A DNA stretch of 64,000 bases, taken from the NCBI GenBank assembly GCA_963678675.1, contig OY783200.1:19172190-19236189 (forward strand). The letters run 5' to 3'. The translations under genes and the position numbers were made by a program. Below are positions 55,405 to 64,000 of the stretch, piece by piece (the stretch's first letter is position 1; each line of letters starts with the position of its first letter). The stretch comes from Xiphydria camelus. Lineage: Eukaryota > Arthropoda > Insecta > Hymenoptera > Xiphydriidae. The notes beneath the pieces are model-generated. The model was not told where the DNA came from, made no database searches, and was given only the letters and a program-made list of their open reading frames with translations.

Positions 55405-55843
55405 GGGTAAACCACCTAGTTATTGGACACCTTGCAGTTATTGGACAGTGTTCTTATTTTTTGGAAATACTCATTCCAGTAATTGGACAGTCAAGAATCA
55501 ATGAACCAGGTACGGTTTTTGATAATATTTAAATAAATATAACCAAGATTCCTAGTTTTTATTTATTTAAATATTATCAAAAACCGTACCTGGCTTATTC
55601 ATTCTTGATTGTCCAATTATTGAGTATTTCCAAAAAATAAGAACACTGTCGAATAACTAAGTTTTTTGATTTGCATATTCTTTCCAACTTAAAATTGTAA
55701 GTTACTATAATAGAATATAAAGCCAATATATTTTCAATTAAAACAAGCCACCACTCATATCTCTAGGTAGAAAAATATCTTTTTAACACGATCTCAAATG
55801 TTGTAAAATGCTTAAGTATCCAATATAACTGGGTGGTTTACCC
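55405..55843. mobile_element. GGGTAAAC MITE (family C), copy 2
   Basis: GGGTAAACCACCTAGTTATT and AACTGGGTGGTTTACCC ends with TA outside both. Internal strings match copy 1 at 34427, but here the block holding GACAGTCAAGAATCAATGAA and CCAGGTACGGTTTTTGATAA is followed by its own inverse (TTATCAAAAACCGTACCTGG), giving an internal palindrome that copy 1 lacks. Copy 1 and copy 2 are also inverted relative to each other in the CACCACTCATATCTCT block. Confidence 0.8.
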
Positions 55844-56062
55844 TACTAAAATGCTACTAGGTACCTAACTTTTGAGAAAAAAAAATGTTAATTAATAATC
55901 GATTGTCAAATCATGTTAATGTTGCGATCTAGCAGCCCACCATATTGCATTTAGTTTGTCTTTTTGGGCACAGATAACATAAAAATGATGAAACCTACGA
56001 TAAAAATAATATTATTTTGATGCCTAGGCCGTTGAAAATTTATACCAAAAACTGAACTTGAG

Positions 56063-56087
<25 letters not shown>
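56063..56087. repeat. (GA)n microsatellite
   Basis: About twelve GA units after GAGG. Confidence 0.9.
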
Positions 56088-56093
<6 letters not shown>

Positions 56094-56418
56094 TAAATAT
56101 AAAAAACAAATATATTCACGGTACGTTCTGCCTTCGATCTGTAAATCTCCGAATTTCTAAACTTCTCCAATAGATGGCACTAGCTCTGCTGGATTTCAGC
56201 CTTAAAGCGTACCTACTTCTAGTGTCACGAAATAAAGGAAGCAACGCAATAGAGTTGCCAGGAGTGTCGAGAGAGGGAGCGCAAAAAATAGTAAGAAATC
56301 GCAGCGAAGGTCTCCTCGGTGCCTCTCGCGCATCTATCCGCGCGACGCCCGCGGTTGTTAACCGGATGTACCGCAGAGCCACTCATCCGCGAGAAAGGTG
56401 ACACCCTCGAGGAAATAT

Positions 56419-56663
56419 ATGATCCGCGGTCGAAGCGCCGTGGCGTTTACTCTTCCCTTCTTTCTCCCTCTCCTCCTCGCGTCCCTCCGAACGCGGCAGA
56501 GTGCCGCATCGATCGGTTTTCACGACAAAGCTGTTAGCTTCCGGTTCGGCGGATTCGTCGCGAAGAGGGGCTGCTGCTGCTGCTGCTCTTCCGGACGCGT
56601 GTCGATCACGAGATCTCGCGCGTGAGGGCCACGAGACGTCCGCATATACCTACGCTACCGAGG
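56419..56663 (+). CDS. Exon-like island with signal-peptide-like start
   Basis: I do not recognise a family. ATG at 56419 opens a frame reading MIRGRSAVAFTLPFFLPLLL then ASLRTRQSAAS, which has the shape of a secretory signal peptide. It stops at 56623-56625, but a weak donor (CGC|GTGAGG) lies just before the stop. A stronger donor, GAGG|GTAAGTGC, is at 56664. A long pyrimidine tract followed by GCAG ends at 56499, so an internal exon 56500-56663, open in another frame, is an alternative. The block contains (CTG)6 at 56571-56588, is CpG-rich and is free of repeats. It could equally be non-coding 5-prime sequence. Confidence 0.25.
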
Positions 56664-56986
56664 GTAAGTGCGAAAGTGCGCGCGAGGGTAAAAATTCCTC
56701 TGTCTTCGAGGGGATTTTTTTTTGTGGGGGAGGGAATGGATGGAAATATGACACCGAGGAAAATTTTGTGGTTTCTCTCTTTTGACGACGGTACATATTT
56801 TGTAGACGCCATTTTACTCGGTTTCACTGGACTTTAAATAATGGATACTTCAATAATTGAAGAGTATAACTTTTAAAGGATCTAAGTGCTAAAAAGCTAA
56901 AGTTGGGAAAATCGGCAAAAACAGGCAAATGCTTCAAAGGAATATAGTCGAGCATGTTTTGCAGATTTTTGAGTTTTGAGCCTCTA

Positions 56987-57927
56987 CGTATGCTTTCGCA
57001 CATGGTAAATCAAATATGAACCGGAATTTTCTGTTTAGCGCGCCATAGACAATGGGAGTGGCGCGGCGTCTCAATATATATTAGGTAGGGATGCCAAAAG
57101 GAGGGGGACAAGTCGGTTTGGCGCGGCAGAATCAATGAACTATTAGTAGCATCATGTCTGAGCAAGAGGTGCACACGTCTGTTGCGCAACGCGTTATTAT
57201 CAAATTTTTGACGCGGGAAGGCGTAAAACCTTCCGAAATTTGTCGTCGACTATCTGCACAGTTCGGCGATGAAACACTTTCAAAGACCCAAGTCTATGAC
57301 TGGCACAAAAAATTCTCAGATGGCCGAGAGACAGTACAGAACGAGACCCATGCACGCCGACCAAGGACGAGCATCAATCAGGCGAATATTCGTGCAATTC
57401 GTGAGCTGATTACAGGTGACCGCCACCTTACAGTATTGGAAATTGCTACACATGTCGGAATATCGTACGGGAGTGCTCAATCAATCATTACAGATGATTT
57501 GGGTTACCGAAAAGTGTGTGCAAGATGGGTTCCTCGCCTTTTGACGGAAGATCAGAAAGCAAACCGTTTTGCCGTTTGTGAAAGGCTGTTGGCACGATAT
57601 CAAGCAGAGGGGAATGATTGGTTGGGACATGTTGTAACCTGCGATGAGACATGGGTGCACCATTACACCCCGGAGTCAAAGCGAGCAAGCATGGAGTGGC
57701 GAAAACCTGGAGAGGCAGCACCGCGGAAAGCCGTTTGTGCGCAATTGGTTACTGACACGACCTGTTTCATTTTTTGATGAAGGAATTAAAAAACTTCCGA
57801 TCCGGTGGGAAAAGTGTGTAAATAAGAGAGGAGATTATGTAGAAAAATAAGATGTATTCAAATTTGTATTTAATGTACCATTAAAATGTTTGAAACAAAA
57901 TTCCGGTTAATATTTGATTCACCCTCG
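56987..57927 (+). mobile_element. mariner-family element, internally deleted (941 bp)
   Basis: The right terminus reads inward as CGAGGGTGAATCAAATATTA then ACCGGAATTTT. The left terminus has the same core (AAATCAAATATGAACCGGAA) after a changed outermost part. TA stands outside both ends (56985-56986 and 57928-57929), the mariner target duplication. Full-length mariners are about 1.3 kb, so some 350 bp are missing, all from the 3-prime half of the transposase. Confidence 0.85.
57154..57850 (+). pseudogene. mariner transposase, deleted and frameshifted
   Basis: Transposase of a mariner (D,D34D) cut-and-paste element. The first frame, 57154-57777, has 207 codons. Residues about 8-60 form the first helix-turn-helix (QRVIIKFLTREGVKPSEICR), and a second follows at about 75-115. 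WVPRLL at 125-130 is the mariner linker motif, and D164 in VTCDETWVHH is the first catalytic aspartate. YTPESKRASMEWR is the conserved stretch after it. Family proteins have about 345 residues, with the second Asp in an HDNA motif and the third in a YSPDLAP motif. Both are absent. After about residue 190 the homology jumps to the family C-terminus in the next frame (NWLLTRPVSFFDEGIKKL, then RWEKCV, NKRGDYVEK, stop at 57848-57850). A deletion near 57725-57745 thus removed the catalytic core and shifted the frame. It cannot be active. Confidence 0.9.
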
Positions 57928-58040
57928 TAGATCCTTTTCAAATGCACTGGAGTTTGCACTTACGACCGTTTTCAAGCAAAATATATATTTTTGCAAATAT
58001 GGCACTTAGACCCTTTAGAAATTAGGTATACTCTTCAATT

Positions 58041-59500
58041 CATTTTTAGACGATTAGAAATAAGAAGCCGCGCGCTAGCGGCCTGGTGGTCATAGTTTGA
58101 TACGATCGATTAAAATTGTATTTTGGCGAATGAAAATAAACTGGGAAAGAGACATTTCGGGACTATATATAGGTACTGATTTGTGCCAATTTTGCCAATA
58201 TACAGTAAGACTGAAAGGTGCCCCTTAAAATTGAAGCCAATGAACGTCAAAGAAAAATCAAAAGGAGAAACTTGTTATATCGCAACGTACGATTGGAACT
58301 GGCGGAACCAATCGAGTGCAAACAGTATCTATACGAATGATTACGACGGACTGATCTCTATTAAACGAATGAATCAATTCCGTCGAATAGAATCGTTTGC
58401 GCCCATTTTAATCGTGGAATGATTCTCTCTCTTTTTGTGTCATTCTTTCTCTATCTCTCTTTCCCTCATTGCAGCACATCTCCTCGCTCTCCTATCCTTC
58501 GGCAACTGACCAAATAAATTGGCACGTGTGTAGCAGCCCCCTCCCTATCCACCCGCTTTTCTCTCTACCCTTGGCGTGACGTGTTACGTTATGGTCGAGT
58601 GAAACGCGAATTTCCACGCCGTGCACCGGAAAATCGACCGCTGGACATTCTCGTTGACGTTGGCCAACCTGTTTATTTGTTTAGTTTCCCGCAAAGGCGA
58701 AGAGATTTATGGATCGTCCGGCAGCGCGTGGATTACCGGTCACCATTCGCCTTTCATCCCGGCAGCTGTAGCGCGCGCACGGGCACAGCGCCGACATCGA
58801 CGTTACGCGTGTCGGAAAGTGTCCCGAAATTCGGGCGTTTTATACCGCTATTTTTCTTTCTCGCGGTTTCATTCTTTCTAGCTTTCTATTTCGCACCAAT
58901 GCTGTTGTGTATATGGAAAATATTCATCGGAAGTTTTTTTTCCATTAACTATCATATTCTCTTTCCAATTCGGGGAGAGGTTTTTTCTATAACCCGTTAA
59001 AAAATAATGCGCGACGGTTTCCAATACAATTCGCTTCATTTAGAATTGTTTTATCGTCTTGGTATGCGATATTTGGTTGGATTAATCTTGATAGAAAATA
59101 TCATTTTATCGTAAGTTTTCTATTGTAAATATTTGAGAAGTGAAGGAAAAGTAATTCAAAATTTTCAATCCTCAAAAAAGCTTAGGAAAATTGTAGTCTC
59201 ATATATGTTTATTGAAATTATTATTATCCGTAAGGGAAACAAGACTTGCTAAAGGGATGATGAATTTTTAATTCCAAAATTTTCAAACATTGCAAATAGG
59301 TTCGCCACGTTTCGTAAGATAAAAAATCAAATAATTCCACTTCAGAGCATCGAATGTAAACGAGCCTTACTTACCATGTGCTATTAGAAAATTTACCTTT
59401 TTTTTCACTTCTTTGTTTTTAAATTCGTTTAAAATATGTCTAATATCGCAATTTTTCCAATCGAAATGTGTGAAAATTTTTAATCATTTCCGCGGGTATA
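58041..59500. other. No gene recognised
   Basis: 58423-58480 is CT-rich. 58480-58870 is GC-richer. The 139-codon plus frame 58581-59000 has a hydrophobic stretch near its end (FIPLFFFLAVSFFLAFYF) but no known domain, and overlaps another frame. I do not call it a gene. Confidence 0.35.
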
Positions 59501-60047
59501 GGGGAGACCGGAACAAAACGAACCCTCAGGGTAAAATGATCTCCCGTGATTATGACGTCAATAATGACGAAAACTACCGGATTGGTACGATAATATGTTT
59601 CTACAACTATATAGTTCTCGAAAAATTCATATAGTAGTGCTCATTAAAACATCTTCGTCATTTAATAATTAAATAAAATAAATTTTTCGGTAACCCGATG
59701 AAGGTAAACGCTCTGCTTATTTCATTTTATTATTTAACTGTACTGCAATCTCATCAATCTCAACATTCAGCAATGTTGTGAATAAACTGTAAAAATCAGT
59801 TTCCCTATTTATTTTACACAGGAGATCATTTTGTCCCACCTGGTGCCTCTACACCATGACACCCTTTACACTATTTTACAATTTTAACTGCAACTATGTT
59901 TCGATCGAACAAAAAATTTTGAAAAAAGTACAAAATAACTGAATGATCGAACTAAATGTATCCAAAAAATTATAGATTTCTATCTTCTCCCGCGACTAAA
60001 TTCTATCGATTTAAATCTTAGCGGAATCATTTTGCTCCGATTGCCCC
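59501..60047. mobile_element. MITE with GGGGAGACCGGAACAAAAC ends
   Basis: GGGGAGACCGGAACAAAACG and its right counterpart ATCATTTTGCTCCGATTGCC CC (spaced for reading), with TA outside both. Inside, AAAATGATCTCCCG (59534) and GGAGATCATTTTGTCCCACC (59821) form a second, looser inverted pair. About 547 bp, no transposase. Confidence 0.6.
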
Positions 60048-61889
60048 TAATCTCTTCAGAGAAATGTTTCTTTTCACTAAAGTTTGTTATCACTTCCGCA
60101 GCTGAATGCCACGTGCCTCGGAGAGAGAAAAGTGAAAGGAAAAACAGAAGAAGAAAAGAACAGGGAAAAAGTGGAAACGTGCGAAAAATCTCGTAGGAAA
60201 AATATTTTCGCTGGAGCGACGCGGCGTCGTTGGAAGAAAATTGTTGCCCGCGTTCCAAATGCCCCATCCGATATTTATTTTCGACTCTTCGAGGGGATCC
60301 AATCTTTTTTTCAAGAATACGACGCATCGACCAATCGTTCTAATATGTCGCATCCCACCTCGTTAAAGATTCATTTCCGTCGGATACCCTCGTCATTTAT
60401 CATCGCGGAATATCGCGGGTAAATCCCCTCGGCAGGAATATCGCCGAGGAAACTCGGAAAACAATCTCATCGTGTCGCTATTTTCCTCAGATGCGGTCGA
60501 CGTTGCCATTTGGTAAATTAAATAAAAAAAAGAAGAAGAGGGGAAGCAATCTACCTCACGCATGTATTTTCGTGCCTCTGGTCGACTTCTCCCCTATTTT
60601 CTCCGTCCGAACATTTCGACGGATTATTATAGATTTTTGTCATTCGAAAATAGCAATAATCAATATTATAGAATTAGACGTCTGATAAGATTACTATATT
60701 ATCCAGTTACACGCGAATTTTTGTTTCGCATTCGTCGAATACCTACTTTTTGACATATCAGATTTTTGTTTACAAGAGATGTAATAATTACACGTGAAAA
60801 ATTGAAAAAGAAAAAGCTCAACGCGTTCTCGTTATAATTCGTTAAAATATTATTGTAAATGTTTTATAATATATCAAAAAACATTGACCGATTAGTTCTA
60901 TAAATGGATGACAATTATTACACAATGGAAATAATTATACGAATTGCGATTAAATTTATAAAATTAGTCTGTTTATAATTGTTACAAATGTCAAGTACCT
61001 CTTAGGTCTACAACTTTGATTCCGCCATTTTCCTATAGATGGCTTACTTGAGAAAAGACGGAAGCAAAGTTGTACACATAATATTTTCCGTACACTATGT
61101 ATCTAGTATCCAAATTACAACCATATATATATACACATATATAAAAGACCCCGCTTAAAAAATATAATTTCTCACTGCTTTCATCTTACACGCTAAACAC
61201 GCTGGCCTTTCTCATTATGAGTACCTAATTACTGCTTTAATTTACAAAATTTTGCAAAGTAGTCTACATAACCGAATATGAAATTGCAACCTAGTAAACA
61301 CAAACTAACTGTTACATAGCGGTTGTATTACAATTTCCACATCAACTGTATAACAGTTACATAACATGTGCGTTATATAAATGTTACATAAGAGGCCGTT
61401 CACATATTATGTAACAAGACCATTTACACGCGCAAGCACGCGCCTAAAATGTATTTCATAACATTTACATTTACTTCAACACTAATTTTATCAAATTGAA
61501 TTTCCCCGCTTTAAATATGGAATACTATATCGATATCGATTATCAACTAACTAATGGGGATAGGTGACCACGACTTTCGATTATATCGTGCTGGATTTTA
61601 TTAGATAGAATAGTTTTAGGCCTTTTACCCCCCCCCCCCCTCCTTTATCACAGTTTGTCGCAAATTGAAACCCTCACTATCTTCTGTGACGTTACAAGAA
61701 TTTACGTAGCCCTCTATACTTTTTTTTAACATCTAATATTTCGTTTGCTTGAACTAGTCTACCTAATCTACTTTCATTTCCCAGTGATCATAATATGTGG
61801 AAAGGAACAACGAGATATTAAGTACCTATCAATAATATACTAATTTGTTAATCTGTATTTATTTCGAAATAGCTTTGTACATTGAGAAA
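60048..61889. other. No gene recognised
   Basis: 60080-60480 is moderately GC-rich with open frames on both strands (to 115 codons) and no known domain. 61305-61400 has a cluster of TGTTACATA/TAACAGTTACATAAC strings related to the 8285-8460 repeat. C11 lies at about 61630. Confidence 0.35.
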
Positions 61890-62095
61890 ACAGTTTATTT
61901 ATAGTTAATATACGTATACTTGATTATGGCGAAAGAAATATTTTCTCGGGCTGAGGAAATATTCGTTAGCTGTTACTTTATTTCTGCTTAAATAAAAGAG
62001 ACATTCTAATAATTAACGTATATTTACTTGGCTCAACGAAATATTTCTTTCGCCATAATCAAGTATACATTTGTGTTAACTACAAATAAACTCTT
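61890..62095. mobile_element. Hairpin MITE with TTGATTATGGCGAAAGAAAT arms
   Basis: ATACTTGATTATGGCGAAAG AAATATTTT (spaced for reading) at 61914-61943 is exactly mirrored at 62039-62067, and the match continues outward (GTTTATTTATAGTTAA with TTAACTACAAATAAAC). About 205 bp, non-coding. Confidence 0.75.
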
Positions 62096-62144
62096 CTCTC
62101 ATTATCAGTGTAGGGACTAGTAGCGGTTATAAAATAATTTTTTC

Positions 62145-62365
62145 CTCACTCATGCCCATTTCGAGGCCTCTTCCAGCTTATTTTTAGACCGTAATATAGC
62201 GTTTTCTCCCACGTGACACCGAGCGGGAGTCCGCAGGCTGTCAAAAGTACTTTACTCAGACTGGCGCGATTGCTTAGTCCGAAGTGGGTCCTTTTTTCAA
62301 ACTGATGAGCGCAACCTGAAATGAGCCGTGTATATGTTTTATTTTGAGAAATGGGCATTCGTGAG
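62145..62365. mobile_element. CTCAC-ATGCCCATTTC unit, copy 2
   Basis: CTCACTCATGCCCATTTCG and GAAATGGGCATTCGTGAG ends. In reverse orientation it matches 15772-15978 throughout (AAGCTTATTTTTAGACC-type, CGGGAGTCCGCAGGCTGTC, TTGCTTAGTCCGAAGTGGGT). Indels break any shared frame. Confidence 0.65.
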
Positions 62366-62382
62366 AAAAAATAGTATATATC

Positions 62383-62550
62383 ATTTTCGGCAGAAATCCT
62401 CGGATTTTTAAGACTGTGTTTATATAGATCGTAGCACGAGGCATGGTGGAGAGACGAGGCTCGCCTTTGGCGAGCCTCGCCCCCATCATGCCTCGTGCTA
62501 CGACCTAATTAAACACAGTCTGAAAAAACCTCGAATTTCCGCCTTATGAC
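62383..62550. repeat. Long hairpin with AGACTGTGTTTA arms, copy 2
   Basis: GCAGAAATCCTCGGATTTTT, AAGACTGTGTTTATATAGAT, CGTAGCACGAGGCATG on the left are mirrored by CATGCCTCGTGCTACGACCT, AATTAAACACAGTCTGAAAA, CCTCGAATTTCCGCC. The tip itself is a perfect hairpin (GAGGCTCGCC TTT GGCGAGCCTC). It sits next to the 62145-62365 unit, as copy 1 sits next to its own. Confidence 0.75.
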
Positions 62551-63774
62551 ATAAGATACTATTTTCGCATGAAGAATTCCATTTTTTCAGCATTATACTG
62601 ATTTATTTAAAACTCTTGTGATGTCATAAATATAATACAAGCCCCCGTACCCCTTCCCATGTCGCTTTTTGTCACATTTTCGTGATCCCTCCCCCCAATC
62701 CTCTACACCCTTCAAGGTGTGACGTAATACGTGAACGGCCACTAATTGATGTAGCAATTGCAATATAACCGCCACGTAACTATCACTTTGTCTTTACTGG
62801 GAAATAACATACGTAGCACGCGTAACGAGCAAGCGTAACGAACCTCCCAGAAATGTGTACCCCGGATCGTCGGTCGCCATAACAATCCTCGCCGGTGCAG
62901 CGCATGAAGGATCCTCAACCTCGCGGAAAGAAGGGGGCAGTCCTAACCTCCCCATCTACAAGTTTTATCTGATACATATATGTGGCGGTTTCACTCGAGG
63001 GATGCTGAGAAGAGTTCTCTCTCCCCCGTTTCCCTGCAATGCACCCTACTGCTGCAGGGTAGCGTCGCTGCATCACACTGCACTGCCACCTGCACCATCC
63101 AGTCATCCAGCCAGCCAACCAGCCAGTCAGCCTAACCTCCCCTGTCTGTCTAGACGCTCTCCTCTCTACTCTACCGCACCCTCTGAGCTCACGCTAGCGC
63201 CCTCGCCACCCGCCCTCGCACCGTCAACCCTTTGACACTGTACCAGCGTTGAGCGCAGGCGAGGGTGTCCACCCGTGGATACGTATACGCACAGACACCC
63301 CGGCGACTCGTCGAGAGGGGAAGAAAGGGGCGCGTGCACGTGAACCGTCGCGCATCACGCATCGTAAGTTACACGTACGGCGAGGCTAGGTACGGATTGC
63401 ATATACGGGAGTCACCCTCCTTCGCTACTGCCGGCGCCACGGCCACGCCTTTCGCTTCCCTTTCTCTGCACCACCCCTCTGCCGGCGTGCACCCGCCGCC
63501 GCGCACCTGCTTACGCACAACGCCACCCTCGGGACGCTCCCCCGGCGCCGCGAGTCGATAGACATTTAATAGACGCTTTTAACGTATTCTCGTCCCTTTA
63601 CGATTGGACTATATGCGAAGCCCAGTCTGCGCCGTAGTTGAAAACGGGGTGTGGAGGCTTTCGATCAACGTCTTGTTATTTGGCAAAGTAGTATGCGAGA
63701 GGAATTTTCAGGCGATTGAAATAGGGTTTATTCATTTTGGATGGTTGTATTAGGGGTAGATGGTGGACGAAGTT
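62551..63774. other. No gene recognised; CpG-rich 62800-63600
   Basis: A CpG-rich, repeat-free island. CCAGCCAGCCAACCAGCCAG near 63108 is a short degenerate CCAG repeat. Open frames (126 codons at 62855, 98 codons at 63265) are Pro/Ser/Arg-rich and match nothing known. Confidence 0.35.
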
Positions 63775-63995
63775 GACACCTATATCACATGAGGCTAAAC
63801 TTACTCGCTGGGAAATAAATTTCAATCACTATTATCTCATTATTTATGAACTCCTGACTTACGTCGATATAAAAATTTTTTGTAGATAAAAATATAATTT
63901 TCAAAAAAGTATTATACGAGTATGAACCAAAAGCTCATAGATAATAGTTATTAACGTTTCTTTCCTGGCGAGTAAGTTTAGCTTCATATGGTACT
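63775..63995. mobile_element. Hairpin MITE at the right edge
   Basis: CATGAGGCTAAACTTACTCG then CTGGGAAA pairs with TTTCCTGG then CGAGTAAGTTTAGCTTCATA. An inner pair (CACTATTATCTCATTATTTA with AGATAATAGTT) shortens the loop. The outermost bases run into the window edge, so the ends are not fixed. Confidence 0.65.
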
Positions 63996-64000
63996 TGTAT

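Larger units (their letters stand above)
56855..58040. mobile_element. Palindromic MITE split by mariner
   Basis: AATTGAAGAGTATAACTTTT then AAAGGATCTAAGTGC on the left is mirrored by GCACTTAGACCCTTTAGAAA then TATACTCTTCAATT on the right. About 130 bp lie between the left end and the mariner and about 110 bp between the mariner and the right end, so without the insertion the unit would be about 245 bp. Confidence 0.65.

Noticed and set aside
58581..59000. 139-codon plus frame with a hydrophobic C-terminal stretch
   Set aside because: No known domain; overlaps another open frame in a GC-rich block, as expected by chance; no splice or start context that stands out.
62146..62358. 70-codon minus frame beginning MPISQNKT
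   Set aside because: The homologous unit at 15772-15978 breaks the frame with indels and stops, so the frame is not maintained.
1..64000. CRISPR arrays, bacterial operons, LTR retrotransposons, reverse transcriptase or viral genes
   Set aside because: No regularly spaced repeat-spacer array, no long terminal direct repeats and no reverse transcriptase, integrase or capsid-like peptide could be seen in any frame.

Overview
The window looks like nuclear DNA from an arthropod, most likely an insect. Hymenoptera is my guess and is not proven. The reasons are a mariner transposase remnant, piggyBac-like remnants bounded by TTAA, many short terminal-inverted-repeat (TIR) elements bounded by TA, a generally AT-rich background broken by CpG-rich islands, and no run of long, closely packed reading frames as in bacteria or organelles. 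I recognise no complete host protein-coding gene. The only clear protein homology is a broken mariner transposase at 57154-57850. Weaker cases are two cysteine-rich C-terminal fragments (43776-43961 and 28471-28647, both minus strand) and three exon-like segments (18548-18835, 37348-37496 and 56419-56663, all plus strand).

Layout: 1-13.1 kb is intergenic or intronic sequence with a 105-bp tandem repeat (3.3-3.7 kb), small hairpin elements and a 330-bp polypurine tract (8.8-9.1 kb). From 13.1 to 16.2 kb there is a pogo/Tigger-like MITE, a three-deep nest of elements and a composite foldback. A minus-strand zero-length-exon (recursive splice) signature sits at about 16526. From 17.8 to 21.5 kb there is a CA microsatellite, an acidic exon-like frame, and a GGGTAA-ended element holding a TTAA-bounded foldback, ending in a 200-N gap. 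From 22.6 to 23.7 kb a palindromic repeat is split by an element with CTCGA-repeat ends, and a related copy at 45.5 kb shows the empty site. From 28.1 to 29.6 kb lies a foldback whose arms carry tRNA-like sequences, followed by a partial duplication. The 31.5-39 kb stretch holds five further inverted-repeat elements and an exon-like segment.

From 42.5 to 46.3 kb there are more foldbacks, the piggyBac remnant and a three-unit tandem repeat. From 47.2 to 53.6 kb the sequence is almost wholly stacked inverted-repeat elements. From 54 to 60 kb there are further MITEs and the mariner, which sits inside another palindromic element. From 61.9 to 64 kb there are hairpins, including a second copy of the composite at 15.6-16.0 kb.

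Overall the window reads as a large intron or intergenic region built from several generations of nested, mostly non-autonomous DNA transposons that target TA or TTAA. The interspersed CpG-rich, repeat-free islands (about 1.0-1.4, 5.5-5.7, 12.1-12.9, 24.8-25.2, 35.5-35.9, 41.3-42.3, 46.4-47.0, 48.8-49.2, 51.1-51.8, 56.1-56.7, 58.5-58.9 and 62.8-63.6 kb) are the likely unique host sequence and the best places to look for promoters, enhancers or short exons.
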